A DNA stretch of 64,000 nucleotides from Lacticaseibacillus paracasei subsp. paracasei (GCF_000829035.1 NZ_AP012541.1:930001-994000), one strand, 5' to 3'; numbered from the stretch's first letter, positions 40,194 through 50,451 are shown. Numbers and translations: made by a program. Notes: generated by a model from the sequence alone, not told the origin.

Positions 40194-40430
40194 TTGCAAA
40201 GTTTATTGACCACATTTCTTGTGATCGATTCGATTTTGATCGTGATCGCAACATTAATGCAACCAAGCAAACAACAAGATGCGTTAAGCGCATTGTCCGG
40301 TGGGGCAACAGATCTTTTCGGGAAGACGAAATCCCGCGGCTTCGAAGCTTTCATGGAGAAAGTCACCGTTGTACTAGGTGTTATTTTCTTCGGCCTCGCA
40401 ATCGCGCTGGTATATCTGGAAGCCCATTAA
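40194..40430 (+). CDS. secG: Preprotein translocase subunit SecG
   Basis: 78 residues, two membrane segments separated by a cytoplasmic loop with the family-typical SGGATDLFGKTKSRGFE. Non-essential partner of SecYE. TTG start with GGGAGG at 40181-40186. Upstream of esterase-rnr-smpB as in many Firmicutes. Confidence 0.95.
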   Translation: MQSLLTTFLVIDSILIVIATLMQPSKQQDALSALSGGATDLFGKTKSRGFEAFMEKVTVVLGVIFFGLAIALVYLEAH

Positions 40431-40432
40431 CG

Positions 40433-40463
40433 AAAGTCTCCTGGTACTCAGGAGACTTTTTTT
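40433..40463 (+). terminator. Terminator after secG
   Basis: AAAGTCTCCTG (40433-40443) pairs with CAGGAGACTTT (40449-40459) followed by TTTT. Confidence 0.9.
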
Positions 40464-40465
40464 GC

Positions 40466-40508
40466 AGAGCGTTCATTGGCCCGGTTTCTGGGCCAGGAAA
40501 CGCGTTTC
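40466..40508 (+). repeat. Fragment of intergenic repeat family B
   Basis: About 40 bp preserving only the outer arms (AGAGCGTTCATTGGCCCGG with TCTGGGCCAGGAAACGCG). Confidence 0.55.
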
Positions 40509-40672
40509 GACAGCAACTGCGGTGGAATAGCTAACCATATGACAAGGCTGACTTTATCCGCCAATAGACAAGACCTACAACCGTTTTTTCACCGCAATAT
40601 CGAGCCTTTTCACCAAGAGATTGAAGTTCCACTTGTCCACCCAGCCACTTGCCACAAAGGATGAAACCCATC

Positions 40673-41407
40673 ATGATCTTTCGTGAACCGCAACCATTCG
40701 AATACGAGGGCACTGATACCGGTGTTGTTTTGCTGCATGCCTATACTGGCAGCCCAAACGACATGAACTTCATGGGGCGGGCCTTGCAGCGGGCTGGGTA
40801 TGGCGTGTATGCGCCGTTGTTCACGGGACATGGTACCATTGAGCCAATGGATATTGTGACTAAGGGCAACCCAGATATTTGGTGGGCAGAGGCCAGCGCG
40901 GCTGTTTCGCATATGACAGCAAAGTATGACCGTGTTTTTGTTTTTGGATTATCACTCGGCGGTATTTTCGCCATGAAAGCTTTGGAAATATTACCCGGTG
41001 TCACAGCTGGCGGCGTTTTTTCATCGCCGATCTTACCGGGCAAGCATCATCTCGTGCCAGGGTTTCTGAGATACGCACAATATATGAATCGTTTGGCAGG
41101 TGTACCGGACGAAAGTACTCAGATTTTGGCTTACTTACCAGGCCAGCTGGCGGCGATTGACAATTTCGCCACTGGGGTTGCCGCCGATCTGTATTTAGTT
41201 AATAAGCCGATCTTTATCGGCCAAGCCGGTGCTGATGAATTAGTTGATGGGCAGCTGGCCTATCAGCTACGGGATGCACTCATCAATGCACCGCAAGTAG
41301 ATTTCCATTGGTATGACAATGCCAAACATGTGATCACCGTGAATTCGGCGCATCACGCACTACAACAAGACGTTATCGCATTTATGCAACAAGAAAACGA
41401 GGGATAG
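40673..41407 (+). CDS. Carboxylesterase (alpha/beta hydrolase)
   Basis: 244 residues. Nucleophile elbow GLSLGG (Ser at about 92), Asp in GADELVDG (about 190) and His in DNAKHVIT (about 221) form the triad, close to the Geobacillus Est30 group. Start chosen at 40673, which is better spaced from AAAGGA at 40656-40661 than the in-frame 40661. rnr begins 1 bp after the stop, so the two are co-transcribed; this esterase-rnr order is conserved. Confidence 0.88.
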   Translation: MIFREPQPFEYEGTDTGVVLLHAYTGSPNDMNFMGRALQRAGYGVYAPLFTGHGTIEPMDIVTKGNPDIWWAEASAAVSHMTAKYDRVFVFGLSLGGIFAMKALEILPGVTAGGVFSSPILPGKHHLVPGFLRYAQYMNRLAGVPDESTQILAYLPGQLAAIDNFATGVAADLYLVNKPIFIGQAGADELVDGQLAYQLRDALINAPQVDFHWYDNAKHVITVNSAHHALQQDVIAFMQQENEG

Positions 41408-41408
41408 C

Positions 41409-43778
41409 ATGACCACAGTTGGCCATATTCGTAATGAACTTTTAGCAACATTTCGTAAAAATCCGAAGATTGATTATTCGGTCCAGACGCTGAGTCGTGC
41501 CTTGAAATTAAACGAAGGCACTGATTTTAAAACGCTGGTTCAAGCCTTAACTGGTATGGAAAATGACAATTTAATCCATCCCATTAGTGAAGGCCGTTAT
41601 GCTTGGGGCGGCACGCCTAAAGTGTTGACAGGTATTTTCCATGGCAATGAAAAAGGGTTTGGTTTCGTTGCGATTGAAGATCAGGACAATGATGTTTATG
41701 TGCCGTCAACGAGCACTGATTTTGCTTTGGACGGTGATACCGTTGAAGTCCGTACCGTCCGTGAAGCACGCCCAAACGATACGCGTGGACCAGAAGGCGA
41801 AATCACTAAGGTTGTTGAACGCAGCCTAACGACACTTGTAGGCGAATTCAAACCATTTTCCGACAAAGATCGGGCCAAGTCTGGTTTTATTGGTATGGTT
41901 GTCAGCCACGAGAAGAAACTGAAGAATTTTCCGGTTTATGTCAAAGACACTGGTACCATGCCGCAATTAGGCGACATGACGGTTACCGAGATTACGGAAT
42001 TTCCTAATGAACACCATCCGAAGCTGATGTATGGCATGGTGGTTGAAACATTGGGAAATAAGAATGATCCCGGTGTGGATATTATGTCATTAGTGATGCA
42101 AAACCATATCAAGACTGAGTTTCCTGATGAGGTAATGACTCAAACTAATGATATCCCGGATCATGTCACCCCAGAAGAACGGGTGAACCGTAAAGATATC
42201 ACCGATCAAGCCGTTGTGACGATTGACGGCGACGACAGTAAAGACTTCGATGATGCCGTTGTCGTTTGGAAATTGCCAAACGGAAACTTCCATCTTGGTG
42301 TGCATATTGCAGACGTGTCGCACTATGTTACAGAAGGCTCAGCGTTGGACAAAGAAGCGTTTGATCGCGGGACTAGTACGTATCTGGTCGACCGTGTCAT
42401 TCCGATGCTGCCATTCCGGCTGTCTAATGGCATTTGTTCGTTGAATCCTGGCGTTGATCGCTTGGCGATGTCTTGTGATATGGAAATTGATCAAGATGGT
42501 CACGTGGTTAATCACGAGATTTATCAAAGCATCATCAAGAGCCATGCGCGGATGACTTATAACAACGTCAACAAGATTGTGACCGACCATGACCCAGAAG
42601 TGATGGCCGAGTATCAGGAACTTGTGCCGATGTTTGAAGACATGGTTCAACTGCATCAAATTCTTTACAAGATGCGGCATGCTCGAGGTGCCATTGACTT
42701 CGAAGAAAACGAAGCCAAGATCATTGTTGATGATATGGGTCACCCAACAGACATTGTTCTGCGTGAGCGTGGTGTGTCAGAACGAATGATTGAATCCTTC
42801 ATGCTGGCCGCTAACGAAACCGTCGCTGAACATTACAACAAGCAACATTTACCATTCTTATACCGGGTTCACGAAACACCAGATGCCGACCGCATTAAAG
42901 AATTCATGGAATTCATTGCTAGTTTTGGTATCACCGTGCCGATGAAAAAAGGCAAAGAAATCACCCCAAAGCAACTTCAGGATGTTGTGACAGATGTCAC
43001 CGGCACGCCTGAAGAAGCAATGGTGAGCGTTAAAATGCTGCGGAGTTTAAAACAGGCTCGGTATTCACCAGATCCACTTGGACATTTTGGCTTGGCAGCA
43101 AAGTATTACTGCCACTTTACCAGTCCAATTCGGCGTTATCCTGACTTGGTCGCTCATCGCTTGATTCGTGATTATGCGGTTGAAGGCACTGGCGACGATA
43201 TCAAGGCAAGCTGGAATAAGAAATTACCAGATATTGCAGCTCAGGCATCCATGGCGGAACGGCGGAGCATTGACGCTGAGCGTGCAGTTGACGATCTTAA
43301 GAAAGCTGAATTTATGGCTGATAAGGTCGGCGAAGAATTTGATGCTGTTGTTAGCGGCGTGACGAGCTTTGGGATGTTTGTGGCTTTGCCGAACACCGTA
43401 GAAGGGCTTGTTCATATCACGCGGATGACCGATGATTATTATTCATTCATCGATAGTCAGATGGCTTTAGTTGGCGAACGCACCAAGCGCACGTACCGAA
43501 TTGGCCAGTCTTTGCGAGTTAAACTTGATAATGTTGATATTGATCAACGACAGGTAGACTTTTCATTGATTCCTGATGAAAATACGCCAACAAGTGATCT
43601 GGGCAAGTTCGTCAAAAAAGAAGACCGGCGTGAACGTCGGCCAAATGGCAACAAGCCTGGTTTTGGCAATAATAACCATGGTGGGCCAAATCGTAATCAA
43701 CACAACAATCGACCACGCAAACCAGCTGGTGCGCCACATCAAGGCAAGCACTATAATGCCAAGCGCGGCACTAAATAA
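41409..43778 (+). CDS. rnr: Ribonuclease R
   Basis: 789 residues, processive 3'-5' exoribonuclease that degrades structured RNA, works with SmpB/tmRNA in ribosome rescue. Winged-helix N-terminus (about 1-65), cold-shock domains (about 70-230), RNB catalytic domain (about 260-590, with DDSKDFDDAV carrying the metal-binding Asp residues), S1 domain (about 635-720), then a basic, Asn/Gly/His-rich tail. smpB follows after 31 bp. Confidence 0.97.
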   Translation: MTTVGHIRNELLATFRKNPKIDYSVQTLSRALKLNEGTDFKTLVQALTGMENDNLIHPISEGRYAWGGTPKVLTGIFHGNEKGFGFVAIEDQDNDVYVPSTSTDFALDGDTVEVRTVREARPNDTRGPEGEITKVVERSLTTLVGEFKPFSDKDRAKSGFIGMVVSHEKKLKNFPVYVKDTGTMPQLGDMTVTEITEFPNEHHPKLMYGMVVETLGNKNDPGVDIMSLVMQNHIKTEFPDEVMTQTNDIPDHVTPEERVNRKDITDQAVVTIDGDDSKDFDDAVVVWKLPNGNFHLGVHIADVSHYVTEGSALDKEAFDRGTSTYLVDRVIPMLPFRLSNGICSLNPGVDRLAMSCDMEIDQDGHVVNHEIYQSIIKSHARMTYNNVNKIVTDHDPEVMAEYQELVPMFEDMVQLHQILYKMRHARGAIDFEENEAKIIVDDMGHPTDIVLRERGVSERMIESFMLAANETVAEHYNKQHLPFLYRVHETPDADRIKEFMEFIASFGITVPMKKGKEITPKQLQDVVTDVTGTPEEAMVSVKMLRSLKQARYSPDPLGHFGLAAKYYCHFTSPIRRYPDLVAHRLIRDYAVEGTGDDIKASWNKKLPDIAAQASMAERRSIDAERAVDDLKKAEFMADKVGEEFDAVVSGVTSFGMFVALPNTVEGLVHITRMTDDYYSFIDSQMALVGERTKRTYRIGQSLRVKLDNVDIDQRQVDFSLIPDENTPTSDLGKFVKKEDRRERRPNGNKPGFGNNNHGGPNRNQHNNRPRKPAGAPHQGKHYNAKRGTK

Positions 43779-43809
43779 CGCTGGGAACTTTTGAAAGGGG
43801 GATGGTTCA

Positions 43810-44283
43810 ATGGCGAAGAAACATCGACAAAAACCTGACAACCTGCTCGCCCAGAATAAAAAGGCCGGTCATGATTACAACATTCTTGATACCTACGAAG
43901 CCGGTATTGCGCTGACAGGTACCGAAATCAAATCCGTGCGTGATGGCAAACTTAATTTACGTGACGGTTTTGCCCGAATTCGGAATAATGAGGCGTGGTT
44001 AGAAAACGTCCACATTAGTCCGTATAAAGAGGGCAATTTATTCAACGTTGACCCAATGCGTAATCGCAAGCTGCTCTTGCACAAACGAGAAATTCGCAAG
44101 TTAGGTCAAATGACAGCGCGCCAAGGTGTCACGCTTGTGCCGTTGCGGATGTATCTAAAACACGGCTATGCCAAGGTTCTGATTGGTGTGGCTGAAGGGA
44201 AGCATAACTACGACAAACGTGAAACCTTAAAGCGCAAGGATCAGGAACGCGAGGTTCAGCGCGCTTTGAAGGCACGGTATTAA
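43810..44283 (+). CDS. smpB: SsrA-binding protein SmpB
   Basis: 157 residues. Binds tmRNA for trans-translation. Conserved [19 protein letters not shown] (about residues 37-55), [10 protein letters not shown] and a basic C-terminal helix ([14 protein letters not shown]). AAAGGGGGATGG upstream. I found no ssrA (tmRNA) gene in the window. Confidence 0.97.
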   Translation: MAKKHRQKPDNLLAQNKKAGHDYNILDTYEAGIALTGTEIKSVRDGKLNLRDGFARIRNNEAWLENVHISPYKEGNLFNVDPMRNRKLLLHKREIRKLGQMTARQGVTLVPLRMYLKHGYAKVLIGVAEGKHNYDKRETLKRKDQEREVQRALKARY

Positions 44284-44412
44284 ACGCCCAGTGGCATTAA
44301 GCTAATGCTGATCTGAGCATCAAAAATCGATCTTCTAGCTTGTCCATCAGCAATATCATGATGTCGCTGATGTGCAGGTTAGGTGACGTTATGCCAACTG
44401 AGTTTTATCAGT

Positions 44413-44448
44413 AAAGAGCATCGGGAGAAACCCGATGCTCTTTTTGTT
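44413..44448 (+). terminator. Terminator after smpB
   Basis: AAAGAGCATCGGG (44413-44425) pairs perfectly with CCCGATGCTCTTT (44431-44443), then TTG. About 130 bp past the stop with nothing recognisable between. Confidence 0.9.
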
Positions 44449-44533
44449 TTGCTATCATTTATTTCTAAACAAGCTAAAGTGTTGATGTTATATAAATAAT
44501 TACACTATTGATTGACTAATGATTTCTTTTTCA

Positions 44534-44610
44534 TTGTTTTGCTTATTTATTTATATAAAATGGCGATTTTTCCTTCTAAGGTTTTACTTAAGTAAGAACT
44601 AATATAAAAT
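44534..44610 (+). promoter_or_regulatory. malR upstream region with promoter-like boxes and palindrome
   Basis: Two candidate promoters, TTGTTT (44534-44539)/TAAAAT (44556-44561) and TTTACT (44583-44588)/TAAAAT (44605-44610). A perfect 12-bp palindrome TTACTTAAGTAA (44584-44595) covers the second -35. The area is markedly A/T-rich compared with flanks. The palindrome lacks the CG centre of a LacI-family operator. Confidence 0.4.
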
Positions 44611-44680
44611 AGGGCAAGGAGACTGTCGTTGGTCAATGCCTTTGTCGACGAACTTCAGTTGAGGAGGGAGGATAGCATTT

Positions 44681-45634
44681 GTGGTCACACTGTCTGATGT
44701 CGCGAAAGAAGCCAATGTTTCAAAAATGACCGTGTCCCGTGTCATCAATCATCCTGAGCAAGTGACGCCTGAGTTAAAACAACTCGTCGAACAAGCAATG
44801 GCGATTTTGCATTATCGACCTAACTCTGCAGCGAAGGCTTTGGCCAATAATCGGACTAACGTTATCAAGTTTTTGATTCTTGAAGATGTGGATACGACCG
44901 AACCTTATTACATGACGTTGCTATTCGGCATTGCCCGAGGACTTGATCGTCAGCAGTATGCTTTGCAATTAGTGACAGATTGCGAGCATCTTGATTTGGA
45001 TCACGCCGATGGGTACATTATTACGGGTGCGCGGTCGACTGATTGTCAATGGATTGATCAGTTAGCGAAACCGGTTGTTTTATTTGGGGAAAATCGTCAT
45101 GGTTATGATTTTATTGATACGGACAATAAATTAGGCGAACAGCAAGCAACCGAATATGCGCTGGCCAAGAATTATCAATCGATTATTTTTCTTGGTATTG
45201 ATGTGAGAGAACCGTTTGAATATTCGCGTGAAGCAGGGTATATCAATACTTTGCAGAGACATCAAAAAGTACCGCAGATTCATCGAATGGGTAATCATAG
45301 TCACGAATCGCAACATTTTATCAGTGAAAATTGGCGAAAGTTCGCGCGAAATACTGTTTTCATCTGTGCAAGTGATCGCCTCGCGTTAGGTGCGGTCAGA
45401 GCGATTCAACAAAATGGTGGGCGAATTCCAACCGACTTTGGCGTCATCGGATTTGATGGCGTTTTTCTGGATCAAGTTTCAAATCCAAAATTAACCACCG
45501 TGAAACAACCGGTGGTGCAACTTGGTGAACTATTAGCACGGATGCTCTTGCAAAAAATCGCCCAGTCAGGCGCACAACAAGGTGAACTACTGGTGCCGCC
45601 AAAATTAGTGCTGCGCGGGACGATACGCACTTAG
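44681..45634 (+). CDS. malR: LacI-family regulator, MalR-type
   Basis: 317 residues. N-terminal helix-turn-helix (LSDVAKEANVSKMTVSRVINHPE, in pieces over residues 4-26), followed by the periplasmic-binding-protein-like effector domain ending in a VIGFDG-type motif and LTTVKQPV. GTG start with GAGGAGGGAGG upstream. It stands before and in the same direction as the maltose genes, so it probably controls them. Confidence 0.85.
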   Translation: MVTLSDVAKEANVSKMTVSRVINHPEQVTPELKQLVEQAMAILHYRPNSAAKALANNRTNVIKFLILEDVDTTEPYYMTLLFGIARGLDRQQYALQLVTDCEHLDLDHADGYIITGARSTDCQWIDQLAKPVVLFGENRHGYDFIDTDNKLGEQQATEYALAKNYQSIIFLGIDVREPFEYSREAGYINTLQRHQKVPQIHRMGNHSHESQHFISENWRKFARNTVFICASDRLALGAVRAIQQNGGRIPTDFGVIGFDGVFLDQVSNPKLTTVKQPVVQLGELLARMLLQKIAQSGAQQGELLVPPKLVLRGTIRT

Positions 45635-45711
45635 GTGATTATAGAATTCCGATCTGGCAAAATGAGTTTGTCTACTGATAGGTCGGGGTAACATTCACAG
45701 TTATCAAACAG

Positions 45712-45745
45712 GCCAACAATTTTCCGCTGGGAAATTGTTGGCTTT
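45712..45745 (+). terminator. Terminator after malR
   Basis: GCCAACAATTTCC-type arm pairs with GGAAATTGTTGGC, followed by TTTTC; separates malR from the malL promoter. Confidence 0.85.
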
Positions 45746-45759
45746 TCTTCACTTCATTT

Positions 45760-45814
45760 TGATAACGGTAACAAACGCAGTTAACTTGTATCATGCGTGC
45801 GCTTTCACTATGCT
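45760..45814 (+). promoter_or_regulatory. malL promoter with cre-like site
   Basis: TGATAACGGTAACA (45760-45773) matches the CcpA cre consensus TGWAANCGNTNWCA except at one position. Downstream lie -35 TTGTAT (45786-45791), 17-bp spacer containing GCGCTTTCA (45799-45807), and -10 TATGCT (45809-45814). The same arrangement recurs before mapA. Confidence 0.65.
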
Positions 45815-46202
45815 AGTTGGAAAAGGGGGCGGGTCACATGAGCACTTGGTATGATCAGGCGATTATTTATCAAATTTATCCGAAGTCATTTCAGGACAGT
45901 GATGGCGACGGTATTGGGGATCTTAACGGCATTCGGCAACGCATACCGTATCTGCAGGACTTAGGCATCAACGCCGTTTGGCTGAATCCTGTGTTTGTAT
46001 CACCGCAAGTCGATAATGGGTATGATGTCGCCAACTATTACGCGATTGATGAGCGAATGGGAACGATGGCCGATATGCAGGCTTTGATTCATGAACTTCA
46101 TGAAGCGGGTATCCGTATCATCCTGGATTTTGTTTTGAACCACACATCAGATCAGCACCCGTGGTTTCAAGATGCAAGCCGGAATGTAAAAAGTATTTAT
46201 CG

Positions 46203-47380
46203 CCTCAATTTTCAAGTCAAGTGCAACGATGATAACGAATTCTTGATAGTGGTCTAGGCTGTTACGCCATGCATCGGTAGTAATCGCATGGGCGAAGATA
46301 GTTCAGAATACGTCTGGGACGATGGTTCAGTGCGGATTGGACTGCTTGAATTTCAACCAGGGTAATTGCTCTGAGAGACTTCCCTTTCGGGAAGAATTCC
46401 CTAAGCAGTCCATTGGCGTTCTCGTTTGTGCCACGCTCCCAAGGCGAGTACGGATGTGCGAAGTAAATCTGGGTTCCAACAATCTCTGATAACTTGGCAA
46501 ACTCGGAACCATTGTCAAAAGTGATACTCTCAAATTCCTTGGCCCCGTAGTCGTCGATCGTGTCCTGCAAGGCTTTAAGGCAGGTGCCCGCATGATAGTC
46601 AGGAATCTTGACGATGATCTCAGTCCGGCTGTACCGTTCTGTGAGCGTCATTAATGCTGGCTCATCAGCTAAGCGAATACCTTTGACCAAGTCGCCTTCC
46701 CAATGTCCCACGCCTGTGCGGTCATTCACGGCCGCAGGACGCAACTCGATTGAGTCGCCGTATATCTTCTTATTCTTGCGCTTGTGGGCGTTCTTATAGC
46801 CTTTGATGCGGCGTCGGAGCTTCTTGGGAAGTGTCATGTTGTCTAGCTCAAGCAGCCCGGCGTCGATGTAGCGATAGACAGTTGTCGTTGAAGGGCAAGC
46901 CTTGCCCTGGTCGCGATAGAAGTGTACGAAGCTATCAACGCTGTGTACGCGCGGCTTACGAGTAAGCTCCCTGGCGAGAGCCTTGAAGAACGCACGGCCG
47001 GTCTTAAGAAAGGCGTAGTGACCGGTTCTATCGCGTTTACGGTCGTGCATGGCTTGGGCAGTTTCCGCAAGATAGACTTGATGCGAGTGACGCTTCGAGT
47101 CGAGCTGAGTTACAGATCCACGCGTGATTTCTCGTGAGATTGTCGCTTTACTGCGATGAAGCTTCTGTGCAATCACGGTCGCGGTGTCACCAGCAGCCTG
47201 AAGGGCCTGAATTGTAGCACGGTCGCTAAAACTGAGTTGTTGGTAATGCTTGTGGGTGTTAGTCTGAGAGTGGGTCATGAAGATTCCTGCTTTCTTGTTT
47301 AGCTAGCACTAACAAGAATAGGTCTTCATGGCCTTTATGGTCTAGTCGTCAGGGTGTTGCACTTGAATTGTAAACTGGGG
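46203..47380 (-). mobile_element. IS30-family insertion sequence (1178 bp)
   Basis: Ends are imperfect 25-bp inverted repeats (21 matches): 46203-46227 begins CCTCAATTTT, and 47356-47380, complemented, begins CCCCAGTTTA; both share TCAAGTGCAAC. AAAAGTATTTATCG occurs directly outside each end (46189-46202 and 47381-47394), a 14-bp target duplication, unusually long for an IS30-type element. Both copies are needed in-frame by malL, supporting the boundaries. Contains one transposase gene, on the opposite strand to malL. Confidence 0.95.
46262..47278 (-). CDS. IS30-family transposase
   Basis: 338 residues. N-terminal helix-turn-helix (QLSFSDRATIQALQAAG, then KLHRSKATISREI) and integrase core with DDE residues in HWEGDLVKG, ITFDNGSEFA and ERGTNENANGLLREFFP. 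Intact, with no frameshift, so the element may still be active. Confidence 0.95.
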   Translation of the reverse strand: MTHSQTNTHKHYQQLSFSDRATIQALQAAGDTATVIAQKLHRSKATISREITRGSVTQLDSKRHSHQVYLAETAQAMHDRKRDRTGHYAFLKTGRAFFKALARELTRKPRVHSVDSFVHFYRDQGKACPSTTTVYRYIDAGLLELDNMTLPKKLRRRIKGYKNAHKRKNKKIYGDSIELRPAAVNDRTGVGHWEGDLVKGIRLADEPALMTLTERYSRTEIIVKIPDYHAGTCLKALQDTIDDYGAKEFESITFDNGSEFAKLSEIVGTQIYFAHPYSPWERGTNENANGLLREFFPKGKSLRAITLVEIQAVQSALNHRPRRILNYLRPCDYYRCMA

Positions 47381-48702
47381 AAAAGTATTTATCGTGATTA
47401 TTATATTTTTTCTGGACATCATCATAAAAGACCAAATAATTGGGGAAGCTTCTTCGGCGGCTCGGTTTGGTCGCCTGATCCAGCCGGTACCGGTCAATCC
47501 TATTTCCATTTATTTGATCAGCACATGCCGGATTTGAATTGGGCCAATGCCGAGGTTCGGCGTGCGATGGGGGATGTTGCTGAATTTTGGCTAAACAAGG
47601 GAATTGATGGGTTGCGGCTTGACGCGTTTATTCATATTGCCAAAGTTGATCTGGCGCAAAACTATCCAACGTCGGAAAGCCAACAAGAGCCTGTGATTGC
47701 AGAACCGTTTTTTGCTAATCTGCCCAATGTTCAGCGGTGGTTGCGGCCCTTCTGTGCTCAGATCAAGGCAGATTTTCCAAATACCTTTATACGTGGGGAA
47801 GCGGCAAGTGCAAATGTCAATCTTGCTGTTGACTACACGAGCCAGCATAACAAATTGATGGATAGTGTGATTACTTTCCGATATTTTACCGAAGATACAA
47901 CGCAACTTGACACCAGCATCCCAGCGCAGTATCAGCCGAAACCTTTGGATTTTGCAAAGTTTAAACAGACACAGGTTGTTTGGCAGCAAACACTTGCTGG
48001 TGTGTCGTTGCCGACGCTTTATTGGGGCAATCATGATATGGCTCGTCTGGCTACGCGCGTTGCCCATTCAGCGATTCAGGCGAGAAGTCTGGCAGTGTTG
48101 ATGTATTTACAACGCGGTATTCCAATCATCTATTACGGTGAAGAGCTAGGACTTGAAAATCTCACGTTGCCTGATGCGAAAGCTTTTTCCGATCCAAGCG
48201 TCCCGCGTTTCATTGCAGCAGCTGTGGATGCAGGGTATACCCAGGAGGCGGCGTTAGCGATGGTCAATGCGACCCATAAGTTGCCAGCGAGAGGGCCGAT
48301 GACGTGGGATGCGACAACCAATAGTGGCTTTACGAGCGGCACGCCTTGGTTGGTTGGCAAGCGCAGCAGCTGCACGCATGTTGCCGAACAACAACATGAT
48401 CCGCACAGCAGCCTTGCATTTTACAAGCAATTGATTGCTTTAAAGAAACGGTCAGTCTTTCAAACAGGCAGTTTTCGACTGTTGAGCACGGGGCCAGACA
48501 GCTATGTGTATCTTCGCCAGACAGACAAGGCGATTGCCGTTGTGGCGGTTGCTTTGAGTGATAAAACAGTCAACCTTAGATTGCCAGCCGGTGACTATCA
48601 AGCGGTGCTAATCGTCGGTGACGCGACACTGAGCGAAGAAACACTGACACTATCAGCCGATTCAGCAGCAGTATTCATTCAGGAAAAGGAGCGTGCTAAG
48701 CC

Positions 48703-50448
48703 ATGAATTTAGCAGCTATGTCTCATCGACCAGAAAGTGAAGATTGTTTCTTATATACCAATAAAAAGCTACGTTTGCGGTTCCATACGGCACAAAACGA
48801 TGTCGCCAAGGTGGTTGTTTTGTATGGTGATCCTTACTGGCAAGAGCTTGATCAGCATCAACAATATCGGTTGAGTTATCAGCGCAAACCGATGAGTCAG
48901 CTAGGGACAGGTCAAGTTGCTGATCATTGGGGAGTGACCTTGGAGGCGCCTTATCAACGTCTGCAGTACCTGTTTGAAGTGACCGGACAGGACGGTAGCA
49001 AATGGTTATTTGGTGATCGGGGATTGCGAAAAGACACAGAGTCCGCGCGAATTGATACCGGCAATTATTTTCGTGTGCCGTATTTTCACGAGATTGATCG
49101 GGTGAAAACGCCTGATTGGGTGAAAGAAACCGTTTGGTACCAAATTTTTCCGGAAAGATTTGCCAACGGTGATAGCACAAATGATCCTGTTGGCACGAAA
49201 CCTTGGCGACCGTCTGATCATCCTGGACGTGATGATTACTATGGTGGTGATTTACAGGGGGTCTTGGATCACTTAGATGATTTGCAAGCATTGGGTGTCA
49301 ATGGTCTGTACTTTTGTCCTATCTTTACCGCGAGTTCAAACCATAAATATGACACCATTGATTATTTAACGATTGATCCGGATTTCGGTGATAAGACACT
49401 GTTTGCCAAGTTGGTTAATGAAGCCCATAAACGCGGGATGCGCGTCATGCTGGATGCCGTGTTTAACCACATGGGCTTTGCTAGCATGCAGTGGCAGGAT
49501 GTCTTAGCAAATGGCAAAAAATCACGCTTTGCTTCGTGGTTCCACATTCATGATTATCCATTGACGCCATTTCATAATCCCCTGAAAGGCGAGGGAGCGC
49601 CACAATACGATACATTTGCGTTTGAGTCGCGAATGCCAAAGTTAGATACGGCCAATCCAGCGGTTCAGGATTATCTACTGCAAGTGGCAACTTACTGGAT
49701 TCAAGCATTTGATATTGATGCCTGGCGTTTAGATGTGGCGAACGAAGTTGATCATCATTTTTGGAAAAGATTTTACAGCGCTGTCACCGCCATTAAACCG
49801 GATTTTTATATTTTGGGCGAGGTTTGGCATAGCAGTCAACCTTGGTTAAATGGCGATGAATTTTCCGGTGTTATGAATTATGCCTTCACGCAGCAAATAG
49901 AGGACCACTTTTTGACCGGTAAGCAGACAGCTGCGGGGATGACCGCTTTGTTAACGGACCAATTGATGCTTTACCGCGATCAGACAAATCAAGTGATGTT
50001 AAATATGTTAGATTCGCACGATACACCGCGGTTGTTAACGGTAGCAGGTGATGACATTGATCTAGCGTTGCAAGCATTGACCTTTGCTTTTCTTCAGACA
50101 GGTACGCCATGTCTTTATTATGGAACTGAGATGGGCATGGATGGGGAAAATGATCCTGATGATCGAAAACCAATGGATTGGACAAAATTAGGTCAGCCAA
50201 TTTGGCAACGGGTGGCGAAGCTCATCGGCTTTCGTCGTGAACATGCGGCTACCCTTGGGCGTGGTATGACCAAATTAGAAGTGACACCTTCTGGATTAAT
50301 TAAGGTTGTGCGCCACGGCCGTGAAACGCTGACGGCATATTTCAATACCACAGCGTCATCGGTTCCTTTGACGGCGGCACCTGTTTTGCATCAAAGGTTT
50401 GCTCAAAATGAGTTAGCTCCAAAAGGATTTGTTGTAGTAGTAAACTAA
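48703..50448 (+). CDS. GH13 maltogenic amylase/neopullulanase-like hydrolase
   Basis: 581 residues, predicted cytoplasmic (no signal peptide). An N-terminal CBM34-like domain (about 1-125) precedes the TIM barrel, the GH13_20 layout (cyclomaltodextrinase, neopullulanase, maltogenic amylase). Catalytic Asp in AWRLDVANEVD (about 342), Glu in ILGEVWHS (about 371), Asp in MLDSHDTPR (about 437). It would cut imported maltodextrins to maltose and glucose for maltose phosphorylase. Translationally coupled to malL by ATGA; the IS upstream may reduce its expression by polarity. Confidence 0.92.
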   Translation: MNLAAMSHRPESEDCFLYTNKKLRLRFHTAQNDVAKVVVLYGDPYWQELDQHQQYRLSYQRKPMSQLGTGQVADHWGVTLEAPYQRLQYLFEVTGQDGSKWLFGDRGLRKDTESARIDTGNYFRVPYFHEIDRVKTPDWVKETVWYQIFPERFANGDSTNDPVGTKPWRPSDHPGRDDYYGGDLQGVLDHLDDLQALGVNGLYFCPIFTASSNHKYDTIDYLTIDPDFGDKTLFAKLVNEAHKRGMRVMLDAVFNHMGFASMQWQDVLANGKKSRFASWFHIHDYPLTPFHNPLKGEGAPQYDTFAFESRMPKLDTANPAVQDYLLQVATYWIQAFDIDAWRLDVANEVDHHFWKRFYSAVTAIKPDFYILGEVWHSSQPWLNGDEFSGVMNYAFTQQIEDHFLTGKQTAAGMTALLTDQLMLYRDQTNQVMLNMLDSHDTPRLLTVAGDDIDLALQALTFAFLQTGTPCLYYGTEMGMDGENDPDDRKPMDWTKLGQPIWQRVAKLIGFRREHAATLGRGMTKLEVTPSGLIKVVRHGRETLTAYFNTTASSVPLTAAPVLHQRFAQNELAPKGFVVVVN

Positions 50449-50451
50449 TTA

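Larger units (their letters stand above)
45838..48706 (+). pseudogene. malL: GH13 oligo-alpha-glucosidase MalL, disrupted by an IS
   Basis: The N-terminal 117 codons (45838-46188; YDQAIIYQIYPKSFQDSDGDG split, with DFVLNHTSDQHPWF) and the C-terminal 441 codons (47381-48703) flank the insertion. Removing the IS plus one target copy (1192 bp) joins them as ...NVKSIYRDYYIFSG... in frame, giving 558 residues, normal for oligo-1,6-glucosidases. Catalytic Asp in GLRLDAFIH, Glu in FIRGEAAS and Asp in GNHDMARL are all in the second part. The truncated first piece keeps no active site, so the gene is nonfunctional unless the IS is lost. The following gene overlaps by ATGA. Confidence 0.93.

Noticed and set aside
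44284..44412. Possible tmRNA next to smpB
   Set aside because: No tRNA-like ends or tag reading frame; only a leader to a terminator.
46608..47137. Plus-strand frames over the transposase
   Set aside because: Antisense shadows of the IS30 transposase.
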